From the NCBI RefSeq assembly GCF_007655135.1, contig NC_045129.1, positions 12,090,001 to 12,154,000 of the forward strand: DNA of 64,000 nucleotides, read 5' to 3'. The stretch comes from Punica granatum (Eukaryota > Streptophyta > Magnoliopsida > Myrtales > Lythraceae). Below are positions 24,487 through 37,127 of this stretch, piece by piece. The translations under genes and the position numbers were made by a program. The notes under the pieces are model-generated. The model was not told the origin of the DNA. It did not search any database and was given only the letters and a program-made list of their open reading frames with translations. The first letter of the stretch is position 1. Each line of letters opens with the position of its first letter.

Positions 24487-26406
24487 TTAGAAGCGCCTTG
24501 ATTTCTGTTGTGTAGGGTATGCAGGCAGTAGTCCCGGGTCTTTTCTTCTCGACTGTTGACAAGAAAGAAAAGGGTGTCGTTCAGATATATCTCGACAGCA
24601 GTGTCAGAATTAGAACCAGCAAAGCTTGGTACCAGCTATGTTTCAACACCGACTGTTCCTCAAACCAATGATGTTACCAGGTAATTACCAAAAGAGGGAA
24701 ATACAAGAACAGGAAAAAATATATACGGTTAGACAGAGCGGCCCAGACCAAATATATATATATTCAGTTAGACAGGTAACTGGTTCAACCCTTGTCAAGT
24801 CAGAACGGGCCAGAACAATTTTTTAGCAAATTTGCTTTAACTGCTCCGCACACCAGACCACATCAGTCCAAAGTGACTCGAAATCCAGAAAGGTTTCGAG
24901 AATACCACCGGACTGGAAACTGTCCCGGTCCAGAGATTTCCTTGTTTGGTTATATAGTCCAGTCTAGCCTGGTTTTTTATTAGTAGAGTGAACAAACCTG
25001 CTGCTGCTGTGCCTGGGCTGACATGCCTCGCTGCATTGGGATGCCGCTAGGGTTCATCCCACCGCCCATCCCAGCCTGTGATGCGAGGCCATAAGCAGCG
25101 ATTCCAGGGCCTGGCATCCTAGGCATTCCTACCACAGGCATACGAGGAACGCCTCTGTTCCCCATAGGATGATGAGCGCCTTGCATATTCCCTGCAACAG
25201 CATTTCCTGATGGCTGCACAGAGAAATAAAAAGGCTTGCTGAAGAAATGGTCAATAGAGCAATGCAATGTGGTGTACATACTGTGGTAAGAGTAATAAAT
25301 AAGACCTACCGGTTGGGAAGGTTGAAGACTAGTTGTTCCTTCGATATCTGTACTTGTGTCCACAGGACGTGTGGGATAGTTGACTCTGTCTCCCGTGTTG
25401 GGCACAAGTGCACTGAGCCATAACACAATAGAAACAGAGGTGAACACACCTGGATGCATCTCGAATGGTATTAAAGCAAATAAAGAGAGATCTAGAACTG
25501 CTCATGCTCCACGCATCATCATCAAAGAAAGAAATAGAAAGTGAATCTTATAGGAAGGAGTTCATACTTGCGCCCTGGTAGAGGTTCATTACGGAAGTAC
25601 CTAACAAGAAAATAAGAATAGAACATTAGATACTGACAAGGACAATGTCAAAAATTATTAGAAAGCACTATCTTGCTCCTAAAGTTCAACACTATCAAAA
25701 GTTCAATTCCTAGCACATTATCCCAAGCCAAAATTTCTCTCCAAGCACTCTCAAAATCTCAATGAAGACTATAATAGCTACATAAGCATACATTCAAAAA
25801 AAAAAAAAACTCTTCTCTAAGCAATCTCAATATCTAGCATATACAATCCTGCCCTCCATTCAAATTGTCCTAAAGGAGATCCCATTCACACCCTTCCCAT
25901 TTTTGCTATCTGCTTCAATAAGAGCAATTAAATGACAGAACATGCTATGAAAAGCCATACTCACTTCAGTGCAAGAAACTTCATAGAGCAAACGGCACAA
26001 GATTTAAAAACTAGTCTCATCTTAAGAAGAAAAGAGCATGGTAAGGGCAAAATAATATCTCTTCAAGTTATCTTCAGATTTCATGAGGAGTTCAAAATTA
26101 TAGTATTAACACTAGTATCTATTCCTGATTAAGATTATAGCGGGGCACATGTTTGTGGTAGAGAAAACATGGATTATGGAAGTTTCTAAATTGATACAAT
26201 ATTCAAACACCTACTTAAACGCACAGCAGGTCGGTCACCAAAAACAGAAGGTAAAACAGAGTTCCAGGAATGCAAAGGAAAAGGGACAACTAAGGTTGCA
26301 TTTGGTTGTGGAACTCTATTATAATCCACTCATCTCTTTCTTATTTTAAAACAGACCCAAGTTTTTTTCACTTTTAAAAAGTGCCCCACCTCCTCCTCTC
26401 TCCTCT

Positions 26407-26448
<42 letters not shown>

Positions 26449-29400
26449 CTCTCCCCTCAACTCATACCCCAAATCTTCAACCTGCCACCTCCATGAAAGC
26501 TGTTCCACTCTCCCTCTCCCTCTCTCTCTGCTCTGGATACAAATTATATGAACTTTATATCAGCCACCAAATCTCCCAGCCTTAAAGCTCAGGTTTTTGT
26601 ACTGTACTGTGTTTCCTCTCCAAACCTTAATGCTCAGGTTCGTTAATCACCTGTTTTTCCCTCAAATTAATATATCATTGCTCAAATCAAGTTCCCGCCA
26701 GAGTTTATTATGTTCATCTCTGCAAATAGAGAGAGGGAGAGAGAAGGTGAAGGAGATAGGATGGTCGAGAGGAATAAGATCATTCTAAAACTTGGGTGGA
26801 GGAGAGGGCTGCGGGCAGCCTGAATAAGATCATTCGGTGGAGGAGGCTGAGGAATGCGGGGACTGAGGTGAGGGAAGTGAGGGAGATGGAGAAGCGGAGA
26901 GAGAGAGAGAGAGAGAGCAGAAGAGAGAGAGGGAGTTGGGGCACTTTTGAAAAGTTAAAAAAACTAGGGTTTGTTTTTTAATTTTTTTAAATTTTGAGAG
27001 TGAGATGAGTGGAGTTGAGCAAAGAGTTCCAACACCAGATGCAACCTAATAGAGATACTAAACAGCAAAGGGAGGAAAAAGGAAAAAGAAAAAAACATAG
27101 AGACGAAAGGGAGGGATCATTCATAAACAAAAGAGACGAAAAGGGAAGGATTATTCATACTCATGCTCCAAGGCTTGTGCTGCTGTTACACGTTTTCGAG
27201 GATCATATCTGTAAAAGGAAAAGAGAGGAGCAATCCAATCATCTTGAAATTCAGGAAAACTAATCAAGAATCATTTTTAATATGATAAAAAATGGAACAC
27301 ATACTCAAGCATCCTGGACAGGAGGTCGAAGGCAGGACTTTTGGGTGGCAGAGGCACAACGCTGCCAATTCCATTGGTTTCACTGTCAAGAGTTTGAAGT
27401 AGTAAGGCCTCTCATATATACAAATATGGCAGTAAACAATCTGGAAGTACAGAATTCAAAATCGTCAAACTGAACATCAACTTTAAAGGAAATAAAAAAA
27501 GTACAGACTATTTCCGTCTTTGAATGTGCTGTACGTCCTGTTGCCAATGTGGAAGGTTCACCAATGTAGGCCACTTATCCAGCGTGGGATGGCCTAGTGC
27601 AAAAAAAAAAAAAAAATCTCACTTTGAGGCTTAAATAATTTAGGAAACCATACTAAAATAAATATGGACATGCATAATTACCTAAGACCTTAAAGATCTT
27701 GTCAAGCTGATCAAGCTGCACGAGAGGCCAATCATATTAATTTGATATGGAGATGTAATGTCTAAAGATAAATGACCTATAGTGTACATCGAATAAGTGA
27801 CACACTTGAAAAGGATTTTGGGTAGCTTTGACTTCTTGACCCTGGAACAGTGGCTTCAATGTTATAAGTTCAGCAAATATGCATCCAACTGCCCACATGT
27901 CTGATGATGCATTAAGGACTAATTCTGATTGGTGTCTTTCAATAAGCATATACATAAAGATAATAAGTCTATCGCTCCATGCTTGTTTGAAGATGAAGCA
28001 GTCAAGTAGTCAGTTTCAAAGGATACCAACAGCACTTGTGTAGTGCTTTGCTCCCAGGAGCAACTCTGGTGCACGATACCAAATAGTTACCACAACCTGA
28101 AAGCAATAATCCCATCAAACATATCTAAAGAAAGAAAAGAAAAGGGAAGTGCGAGCTCTTCTAGCAAAGAAATACTCCTAAAAGGAAGAAATAAGATTTA
28201 AGAAGTGGAATCATGCACCTCACCCCATTTTCATACAATGGCTTCAAAGGAGCCTGATATATCCTGGCAAGTCCAAAATCAGCAATTTTCACCACACCTT
28301 GCTCCTCTCCCTCACCCATGACCTGGTTGATACAACAGAAAATGGAAAAAACCAAAAGTGCTTAAGCGTCTTCTAAAACTCAAAACAACATTATGAGAAC
28401 AATATAACACATCGACAACTTGACAACATTACAATGATAATACAAGCTATTGCATGATGACAATTAGAATTGCCTCACAAGCATACCAAGATGTTTGACG
28501 GCTTAAGATCTCGGTGTATGATCCAGTTGCTGCAGCAAAGACCCACATGTGCAAGATCGTTAATTCATCAATAAGTTTCATCCTTCATTTTCCGATAAGA
28601 TGAATAATTTTCGCTCAAGAAATATGCCGGTGCATGATAAACCTACCTGTGCAGGTAATTCAGCCCATTGAGCAGCTGCCAGAGCAATGATTTTACCGTA
28701 TAGGGATTAATAGGTTGCCCGCCAGCCTTGTCTCGATGATGTCTGATAATTTCCTAAAATAACGACAGGAAAGCTCTCACATTGTTTACACTAAACAAGT
28801 TATCGATTATGGCGTCAGTCTATCTAACACAACTAAAATAACTCAATGTACTGTAATATTTAATCAATCAGTTGGCAGGATTGAAATGGACGGTGACGAG
28901 GAGCTGCGACTTACGTAAAGATCGTGCTCGGCATAATCGAAAGCGAGGTACAATGACATGTCGGCATGGTTAATGTGCACATTCACAAGCTTTACTACGT
29001 TCTCGTGCGAAATTTCCCGAAGCAGCTGCAAGTCAAAACAGCAGAGGATTCCTTTGTGAGCACTCAGTGACTCAGTCACACCAATGCAAAACTCAAGTAA
29101 AACCACCAGAACCAACGCAGCCTAAAGGGAGGCAATTCAAAATGATTCTGCTTCCACAGACGGAAATGCTAAAGCAAAAGAGCTGCCATGGCAGCGCTAA
29201 AGCACTTCCCTTCTCAAATTCCCACACCAGACGAAGGTATCGATGAGACTGAGATACGAAGTGGGTGATTGAGGGAGAAATGGAAGGAAGAAGGGCGGAG
29301 GGGGAAGGGAAATGACCATAATTTCGCGAATGGCGGTGGGGGAGACGCCGTCGCCGTCCTTGGACTGCTTGAATTTCTTGATGGCGATGAACTTGCCGCG

Positions 29401-29556
29401 GTTGGGGGAGGGGGCCTTGATACGGGCGAGGAAGACGAGGCCGTAGGTGCCCTCGCCGATCTTCCCGATCAGATCATACTGCTGCAGCCACTCCGGCCGG
29501 TTCCCGTGCTTGCTGCTGTTGGGGTTCGCCATGCCTCTGCCGTTCCCGTCTCCCAT
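24487..29556 (-). CDS. CDKE1: Cyclin-dependent kinase E / CDK8 (Mediator kinase)
   Basis: Serine/threonine kinase of the Mediator CDK8 module in the nucleus; with cyclin C, MED12 and MED13 it modulates RNA polymerase II transcription (Arabidopsis HEN3). Fifteen exons on minus: 29556-29317, 29025-28915, 28753-28647, 28529-28487, 28322-28224, 28096-28027, 27900-27806, 27715-27682, 27593-27509, 27382-27305, 27208-27161, 25600-25568, 25412-25310, 25213-24998, 24552-24487. All phases agree and total 475 aa, near the family length of about 470. Motifs: GEGTYG glycine loop, AIKKFK lysine, SPTAIRE helix (the CDK8 form of PSTAIRE), [10 protein letters not shown] catalytic loop, [34 protein letters not shown], then DPRKR and YPTRPVD. 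The tail is Gly/Met/Gln-rich and ends RRKDPG...QQKSRRF. The intron between exons 11 and 12 (about 1.56 kb) hosts a TIR element. The start is the first ATG, with the usual MGDG opening. Confidence 0.95.
26294..27046. mobile_element. Tourist/Harbinger-like TIR element in a CDKE intron
   Basis: Begins GGTTGCATTTGGTTG and ends CACCAGATGCAACC, flanked by TAA on both sides (26291-26293 and 27047-27049), the 3-bp target typical of PIF/Harbinger elements. The inverted arms continue for about 170 bp, including AAAAGTGCCCCA on the left and TGGGGCACTTTTGAAAAGTT on the right, a CT microsatellite on the left (26408-26448) and a matching GA microsatellite on the right (26900-26918). 753 bp, no transposase. 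The transcribed intron would contain a long foldback hairpin. Confidence 0.8.
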
Positions 29557-29984
29557 GGCTTCTTATTCACAGCTCTTCCAAGAGATACCAAACCAAACTC
29601 CGGAATCTGCAATTCTGCGCGTTAAAGTCCGGGAATGGAATGGAATAGCTATTCCTTAATGGGCCCGAATTCAGGCTCAAACCACGGAAAGCCCAAATTC
29701 AAACTCGGCCCAATCACGAGCTCGTCACATCTGATGGAGTGCTCGCCACGTACCGGTTAAAGTGCAGCTGATACAAACACCAGGGTGTATATAAGCCCCG
29801 GAGAATGAGACGTGGGTCCCACAAATCTATCACTTTGATCTGATGCACCCGGGCGTATTTGCCACCTCAGAACCGGGACCATTGGGTAAGAAGATCATCG
29901 TCCTCCGTCGTCGCTATTGCTGCAGCATCGGCTCTGCAGGGACTTCACACAGAGAGAGACTGCTCCTCTCTCAACTTCTTCTTC
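29557..29984. promoter_or_regulatory. Bidirectional promoter region between CDKE and NDC1
   Basis: Only 428 bp separate the two divergent start codons, so both promoters and leaders must lie here. CACGTA (about 29748) and GACGTGGG (about 29809) carry ACGT cores of the type bound by bZIP factors. TATATAAG on the plus strand (29788-29795) is a good TATA box for NDC1. No TATA is evident for CDKE, which suits a housekeeping gene. Confidence 0.6.
29788..29795 (+). promoter_or_regulatory. Probable TATA box of NDC1
   Basis: GTATATAAGC lies about 190 bases upstream of the NDC1 start codon, giving a leader of roughly 160 nt if transcription starts 30 bases downstream. Confidence 0.55.
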
Positions 29985-32900
29985 ATGGCGCAGTTCGCGC
30001 TTTCTGCTTCAGCCGCAGCTCTTCCTTTCAAGGGTAAGCTCCTTCCTCACGTCCGGTTCTATTCAACTGACCAATCTGTCAAACTTCAATCTACGGCTCA
30101 ATGGCGATGTCGGATGGGCAGTATCTTGTGTCCTTTAAAATGGGGTTCTTGACAATGTCTTCGTATTGATTCAGCTGGGATTTCACGGGGCGGGAAGCAA
30201 TGGAGCAGCCTAGTTCCCGGTTCTTCCTGGAGGAAATTCGGGACCCGTTTCTTCTCGGTTCATAGTCAGAGCTGCCAGAGGAAAGGATTACGATTTGTTG
30301 CTTCGGGTGCTGTGGGAAATGGTGGCGGCACTGCGGAGATAGCAGAGAGTAATAAGGCACCGAATATGTACGCGTGGCTGGATAAAAAGGTCCGTGCTTT
30401 TCCGTCGATTGTGAGGTCTGTTAATTTCTGAAATGTTGCTTCAGGATGTGTCTGATTGATGGAATGCTCTCAACTGTCATGTGCAGAAGCCGAGGGTCTG
30501 TATACTCGGTGGTGGGTTCGGGGGTTTGTATACAGCTCTGAGATTAGAGTCGCTCGTATGGCCCGACGACAAGAAGCCTCAGGTAAATTACTCCCTTCTG
30601 CTGCAAATATTGTGGCATGCACTCTTAATGCAGAACTGTGATTTTCTTCGTGGGATCTTTTCCACTTGTGTACGTCGCACACAATGCTAATTGGATGATG
30701 ATGACGGCTGCAACACAATCCTGTATTACTTGCTGACCTATAGCTAGTTTGAACGGTTCGACGTGCTCCGGGAGACTTGCCGCAGTTCAAATTTTATGTT
30801 TAAACATTCCTTCTTAGTTCAAATGAGATGGGCTTAGTTTGATCGATTACCGTACCAGGTGCTTCTTGTGGACCAATCCGAGCGTTTTGTTTTCAAGCCA
30901 ATGCTATATGAGCTACTATCTGGAGGTACATATTGATCAATATTTCGGGCGCTCCTGAATTTTGATCATGATTCTCTTTTTGCTGACAACCTGCTTCACA
31001 GAAAGCAGGAACCAAGAAATAAAATGGAATTGGATTCTGAGACTACTTTTACTTTTTTATGCAGAAGTAGAGGCATGGGAAATAGCTCCTCGTTTTTCTG
31101 ATCTCATTGCCAATACTGGCATTCAGTTTTTCCAAGATAGAGTGAAGGTCTTAAGTCCTTTGGATCATTTGGGAGTAACTGGGCCCACAGGATCTGGTTC
31201 TGGAGGGACTGTGCAACTTGAAAGTGGCCTTATCATTGAATATGACTGGTATGCAATGCATATTTACATTCCCGAGAACCTGTATTTGTTTAGATCGAAG
31301 ACTTGGTTAAACCGATAGCTATCTGTCAATTTGCTTCTTGATTTCTTTTGGGTTAGGATAAGAGTGCCTAAGCCACTTGTAGGGAAGCTCTTGATAGAAA
31401 TAGTATTGGCAATGATTTTTTTTCATGGTAAATTTCCATTTTTAAAATATTGTTGTTTTCAGCACATTTTTTTAGGAATTAACCAACATTCTAAATATCT
31501 ACATCCACCAAAAAACGAAGCTGGTACTCTCTGCGCTAATTAATTATCCCTTAAAAGTACCGAATGGCAATCTTTGCTTTAGCATAATGTTGACTTCTCT
31601 GTCTTTTGTGATGCTTGCATAAGAGGAAATTTTTCTGTACTTCTCCGTGAGCTTGAAATTTACATTTTTTTTTTGATGGTTTGCTTGCATAATTTGCTTC
31701 CACAAGTTGTGTTATCATGGAAGGATCGACTTATGAGCATATATAGGCTACAAAAGGATTGGACATTCCCCATGTATAATAATTTTGCTCAAGACAATTC
31801 TACTGCTGCAAAAGATGATGGACAGTCTCCTTCTCTGGTAGGAAATAGATCTGCTGATTTGATGTGCTTTATCCTGGGCAGCTAGGTTGGTTCTTGCTTT
31901 GGGGGCTCAAGCCAAACTGGATATAGTCCCTGGCGCTGCAGAATTTGCATTGCCCTTCTCCACGTTTGAAGATGCATGTGTAAGCTTCTTTTAGAGGAGT
32001 TCTTGGCCTTGGAGGACATTATCTTCAAATAATTCACTCTGTCAATTTTGTCGCATCTCTCTGGGTTCTCCTCACATGCACCTTCCCTTTCATGCAGAAG
32101 GTTGAGAATAAGTTAAAGAATCTGGAGAGGCAGAACTTTGGGAAGGATAACCTAATTCGTGTGGCTGTTGTGGGGTGTGGTTATTCGGGTGTTGAATTAG
32201 CTGCGACAATATCGGAAAGACTCCAAGAGAAAGGAAAAGTCCAAGCAATCAATGTGGAGACAACAATTTGTCCTACTGCCCCACCTGGAAACAGGGAGGC
32301 TGCTATGAAAGTAAGAATTTCAAGTTTATTGATCAGGATCTTGATTCTTAGAGAAGTCCTTTAGGAGAAGAAAACAAATTGATGGTCTGTGCTACTCATT
32401 TCTTTCCTTCCATGGAAATGGTTAGTGTAAAACTAACAGATGAATACAAAGGGACTGAAAAAGGGAAATCTTATGGAATGAAAGGTGAGAGAAAGATAAC
32501 AAATATGAAGGAGATTTATTCATTTCATCAAGTCTACTTACCATCAATCACTGGCTACCTTTGTAACTACTGAGCACAAGTCAGGCACCAAATGGGTTGA
32601 ACCGCAAGATTGCATGGTTGTGTTCATCCTACCCCTGTGAGTTGGGTTTGAGTCCATACCCTCATTGAATGTGCTGTAGCTACCCGCATGACTTCGTTAA
32701 GAAACGTAGGCTTATCTTGTTCCTTAGACTTTTGGGGTGTGTGGGCTCAGGTTGCTTCTGCTCCCTCCTTAAGAAAAAAGAATATTGAAAGTATTTTTGA
32801 AAACTAGGGGTTTTCCTATATTTAACTATTGAAATTTTCTGTTGCTTGCATCAAATTCCATTCTTTCTTCTAGAACATTTGAAAGGGATGAAAGAATGGG

Positions 32901-34114
32901 TATGTGATTTTTTTTGCCATGATGCCAGGTTCTTTCCTCCAGGAAAGTGGAGCTTCTGCTAGGTTACTTTGTCCGCTGCATAAGGAGGTCAGAAAGCTTG
33001 GTATCTCCGGTAAATGAGTTGGAGACATTCATATTGGAACTTCAACCTTCTCAAAGGGGTTTACAGAATCAAATCCTTGAGGCAGACATAGTCTTATGGA
33101 CTGTTGGTTCAAAGCCTCCACTTCCTGAATTGGAGCCTGATGACAGGCCCTATGAGCTTCCACTGAATTCTCGTGGACAAGCAGAAACAGATGAAAACCT
33201 CCGTGTGAAGGGGCATCCACGGATTTTTGCAGTAGGAGATTCTTCGGCTTTAAGGGATTCAGATGGAAGGCTTCTTCCAGCGACTGCACAGGTACTATAA
33301 GTATGTTTAGTTAGGCTTTTGTTTCAGTCCTTTTGTAGAGTAAAAGGTACAGAATGAATCAATCAAGATCTTCCTTGCTTTAGCTGATTCTTCAAATTAC
33401 TCTGGAAGTTTTATTAATGAAGTGATAACGCATTTACATGTTTCACTTTCCGGACTTGAACTGATGCTCTTTATATAAAAGAGTAATGGGAATACTGATC
33501 TCCTATGCTTCAAATTTTTCTCTTCCTGAATCAGGTTGCCTTTCAGCAAGCAGACTTTGCTGGTTGGAATATTTGGGCTGCAATCAATGACCGTCCTCTT
33601 CTTCCATTCAGGTTCAATGCGTCTATTTGACGTTTGACATTTGCTTGAAGTTCAACTCACACAAGAAACGCCAATTTGCATTTCTTTGAAACAGAACTGA
33701 GATGTATATTCCCTCCCCAAATTCTCACCTTTGATTTACTTGAATGGGTTTTCAGATTTCAAAACTTAGGTGAAATGATGACACTGGGAAGAAATGACGC
33801 TGCAATCACCCCGAGTTTCATCGAGGGGCTAACTTTAGAGGGCCCTGTTGGTCATGCAGGTTAATCATCTTTTCTTACCTTCTGCATTCACAAATTGCTG
33901 TTCTTTGACTCTCATTTATGTTATATTTGTCTTTGTGAATTATATTGACTGGGGGGATATTGTTCCTTTTGCAGCAAGGAAACTCGCATACCTAATCAGA
34001 TTACCGACCGATGAGCACCGGCTTAAGGTTGGCGTCAGTTGGCTCGCTAAGTCTGCTGTAGATACAGTTGCATCACTTCAGAGTACCCTAACCAAAGTTC
34101 TTTCAAGCTCGTGA
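29985..34114 (+). CDS. NDC1: Type II NAD(P)H:quinone oxidoreductase NDC1 (plastid/mitochondrial)
   Basis: Rotenone-insensitive, non-proton-pumping FAD enzyme. The Arabidopsis protein is dual-targeted, reduces plastoquinone in plastoglobules and is needed for vitamin K1 synthesis. Eleven exons: 29985-30033, 30175-30389, 30487-30582, 30859-30925, 31065-31248, 31886-31979, 32098-32310, 32929-33291, 33535-33611, 33756-33859, 33975-34114; 533 aa against about 519 in Arabidopsis. The first 85 or so residues are Ser/Ala/Arg-rich and poor in acidic residues until residue 75, as expected of a transit peptide. Motifs: VCILGGGFGGLYTA (FAD Rossmann, Gly 96-98), QSERFVFKPMLYELLSGE, VVGCGYSGVELAA (NAD(P)H site, 261-268), WTVGSKP, and FAVGDSS (409-412, FAD). 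The C-terminus RKLAYLIRLPTDEHR is typical of NDC1. No EF hand interrupts it, unlike NDB types. It converges with the next gene, the stop codons being 555 bp apart. Confidence 0.95.
32583..32786 (+). mobile_element. SINE-like insertion in NDC1 intron 7
   Basis: A tRNA-like head (GGTTGAACCGCAAGATTGCATGG, with the B-box-like GGGTTTGAGTCC at about 32645) is followed by a body ending in CCTTAAGAAAAAAG. It lies in the long intron between exons 7 and 8. Target duplications were not resolved. Confidence 0.45.
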
Positions 34115-34668
34115 AACTGTCTTGCAACCACATTCTTCATAGTACTTAGTATCATACTATTCTATGGAAATGACAATTGTTCGTTGTTTTGGTCAATATG
34201 ATGAATTCTTGTTCCATATAGAACATCATATTGTTGTTTTCGGGAGTAAAATGGCAATTAGCAGCAATACTTGCAAAGCTGGATAGTTCATCGAACCGTG
34301 AAGGTTTCTCCATGCAGTATGCAGACGGTCGATATCGAACCACAATTCACTGTGTGAAAGTCTGTATTGTTCTTGAGAAAAGTTGGTTTGGAGATGTTTA
34401 GGGACTTGTAACAAGATCCACTTATTCCAGGCGCAAGTACGACTAAAGCATGGTCGATAGGAATATATCAGTCCGAAACGGCTCAAAACTCACTAATGCA
34501 TCTGTTAAAGCAGCCTGGTAAGCTGCCAAGCGAGGCACTTAGCTCTTATGGCTAGACCCTGGTCAGGTGGGTTTTTTTATCTCTCTCCCGCCGATTTCTT
34601 TTACTGATAACAGAATATATCTACAGAGACAAAAATGAAACTGGTATAACTGCTCAACCATTTTTTGT
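34115..34668. other. Convergent 3' flank of NDC1 and the filament-like gene
   Basis: Shared 3' region holding both 3' UTRs. AATGAAT-type and TATTTA-type signals occur, but no strong polyadenylation site can be chosen by eye. No other gene is seen. Confidence 0.4.
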
Positions 34669-37127
34669 TCAGCTTCCTATCTTTCTACCTCGGCTAGGGA
34701 ACTTCCCGATCCCATGTCGACTCTTCTCGGAAGGGACATTCCTGTTCTGGGAAGGATTTGTTCCTCCCCTTTCCCTTGCCTTTTCTGGAGTGGAGTTGCC
34801 TCCTGTGTAATCGGATTCTCTATTCAGTAAATTCGAATCAGAGGGATCTGATTCATTTGGGCCATCTGTGTTTTGAGGATGCTCCGAATCTTCCTCATTC
34901 ATAAGTCCCGGAATCTCATCAGATTCAACCAAGAAATCCTCCAAAGATGCAAGCGACTTCAGTTTCTGACCAAGAGATGTGATCGTTTTTTGGCACTCGG
35001 CAAATTTGCTGGCAGCAGCTGCTAGCTCCTGCACCTGTTCCGTGGATGACAAACAATCAGCACCATCTTAGACAGAATATACAACCGAAACTCAACGCAC
35101 TGGTGAAAATGATATGAATAAGCAAAGCAGGCACTTGGTGACAGAAAATGAACCTGCTTCAGTTTTAGTTCATCACTGGAAGGAGCCACCTGCAGAAGTT
35201 CAGCATTTTGTTGTAGCTCGACTTCTTTCCTCATTCTCGAAATCTCTTCCTCCAAAGTTCTACATTTCTCCTCCTTCTCCAGCTTATCAGCCCGTTCCAA
35301 CCCGAGCTCTTCCTCTAATGATTTAACTTTATCACGTAAGCTTTCCATCTTGGCTGCGGCATCTCTTAGTTGTGACTCGGTCGCTTTCATTTTCTCCTCG
35401 GCACCTCCCTTTAATTTTTCCACCACTGATAGCCGAGTTTCTAGCTCTGTTAGTCTCTTTTCTGCCTCCTTCAGGCAATTCTCCGACTTATCGAGCTGTT
35501 CATGGAACTGCCTTGCTGACACCTGCAGTTCTGCCTTCTCCGCTTCCTTCTTCTCAATCTGTTCCTCCAGTTCAGTTGTCCGAGACTCTATCTCTTTTAG
35601 TCTCACCTCTGTCACCTTCAGGCAACTTCCCGACTTACCAAGCTGTTCTTGGAACTGCGTCAGAGCCGCCTCCAGTTCTGCCTTCTCTGCATCCTTCTTC
35701 TCAATCTCTTCCTCCAATTCAGAAGTTCTATTAATCATGGCATCAAGCTCCGATCTCAGCTGGTTTTCTCTAAATTGATCAGACATAGCTCTGGCCCCAA
35801 TCCTGGAGCTTCCAGCTTCTGCATCCGGCAAACCTGCGAGCCTTTCCATTTCAAGAAAATCATCCATCAGATCAGCCTCCAATGAAGGGACCATGAGGTT
35901 CTTTCCGAGAGTCTTCCCGTTCCTCCAATTATTGAGTCCCTTGACAAGGTTAAATGTGCGGGACTCCCTACGGGTCAGGACTGGATCAAATTCATTTCGA
36001 GCGCTATTTTCAACTGCTAGAGTCTGCTCCCCGGCATCCGATTGGCTATCTGTGAACGACTCAATACAGAATGATGAAGCAGACGCTGCTTTGCGAGCCT
36101 CAGCTTTTAGCCTGCGGATCTCTGCTTCAAGCTTAGCCACCTTCTTTATGCTCTCCAAGTTTTGCTTGCTTGCCGTTTCAGCAGCCTTAGTGCTCAGGTC
36201 CAGCTCGATGGTTCTGACCTCTAACTCCGCAACTCGGGAAAGGAGCTCAGATTTGAGGGCCGAGTTCTGTCTCTCAGCGGCATCAAGCTTCGGACGGAGA
36301 TCAGAGTTGATCAATTCCCACTCACGAGTCTTCTCCGCGATTACTTCATTGATCCTCACCTCTTGCTCTTCTCTTGATTGACGGAGCTGCCTCAGGCATT
36401 CCTTGAGTGCTCCATCAAGATGAGTTACCCGATTCTCAAGCGATGAGTTCCTCTCTGTTGCAGACTCTAGCTGCTTCTTTAAGACCGAGACCTCGTTCTC
36501 TGCCTTCTCCCATCCTGGGATTAATCACGAACTAGGAATGGAATCAAATGGAAAATAATGTCCAGCTTTTGAAGGAGAATCAAGGGCAGAAATTCCAGAA
36601 AGCATTGGTGATGAGAGAGCGGGTTGCTGATAATACCTGTGACTGCTTCTTCTGCAACCTTTGCGTGCTGCTTTACTAATTCTTCCTTGGCATTGATGTT
36701 GAGAAGAGCAGCAGATAATCTCTCCGACAAAGTCTCCACCCGGTCGTTCACATCTTCCTCGGCAACAACAACTTTAGATGTGACTTCGAGGGATTGAGAG
36801 CTATGGGCTGCAAATGCCTTCAGTAACAAGCTAAGAAACATCAGACACTATATCGAACTGCAATTCTTTTCGAATGACAATGCTGAAGAAATCGAATCCA
36901 ATTGAGCAAAAAATAACACGAAAGAAATATGTTGCAATCGAAACTAATATTGAAGTTTTTCGCTCAGAGAACAAGGTGAAAGTGTCCATTCCTCGTACTG
37001 AGATAAATCTTCTGACCTGTTCATCGGAGAACCTTTCCGAGTGAGAAGAAATGGAACCGGAACTCTCGGTCTCTCCGAGACTTTTCTCAGAGGACTTCCG
37101 CCGCCACAGCCAGCTTCTCCGGTCCAT
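34669..37127 (-). CDS. Filament-like plant protein (FPP), long coiled coil
   Basis: Plant-specific coiled-coil family; the tomato FPP binds the WPP-domain protein MAF1 at the nuclear envelope, so a role at the nuclear rim or cytoskeleton is inferred. Four exons on minus: 37127-37017, 36817-36637, 36514-35154, 35034-34669; 672 aa. The N-terminus [21 protein letters not shown] is diagnostic, followed by ERFSDEQ. Then come [34 protein letters not shown], a long heptad-rich region with [17 protein letters not shown] and its near repeat [17 protein letters not shown] about 70 residues apart, and [15 protein letters not shown]. The C-terminal [30 protein letters not shown] is also typical, followed by a polar, disordered tail. 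Acceptor choice for exon 2 (AAG/GCA) is the least certain boundary. Confidence 0.92.

Noticed and set aside
26400..26450. CT microsatellite as a CRISPR-like or satellite array
   Set aside because: Simple dinucleotide repeat without spacers; it belongs to the arm of the TIR element in the CDKE intron.
35350..36381. Ser-rich open frames on plus opposite the filament-like gene
   Set aside because: Complement of a Glu/Lys-rich coiled coil, which always yields Ser/Phe/Leu-rich open frames; no domain or splice context.
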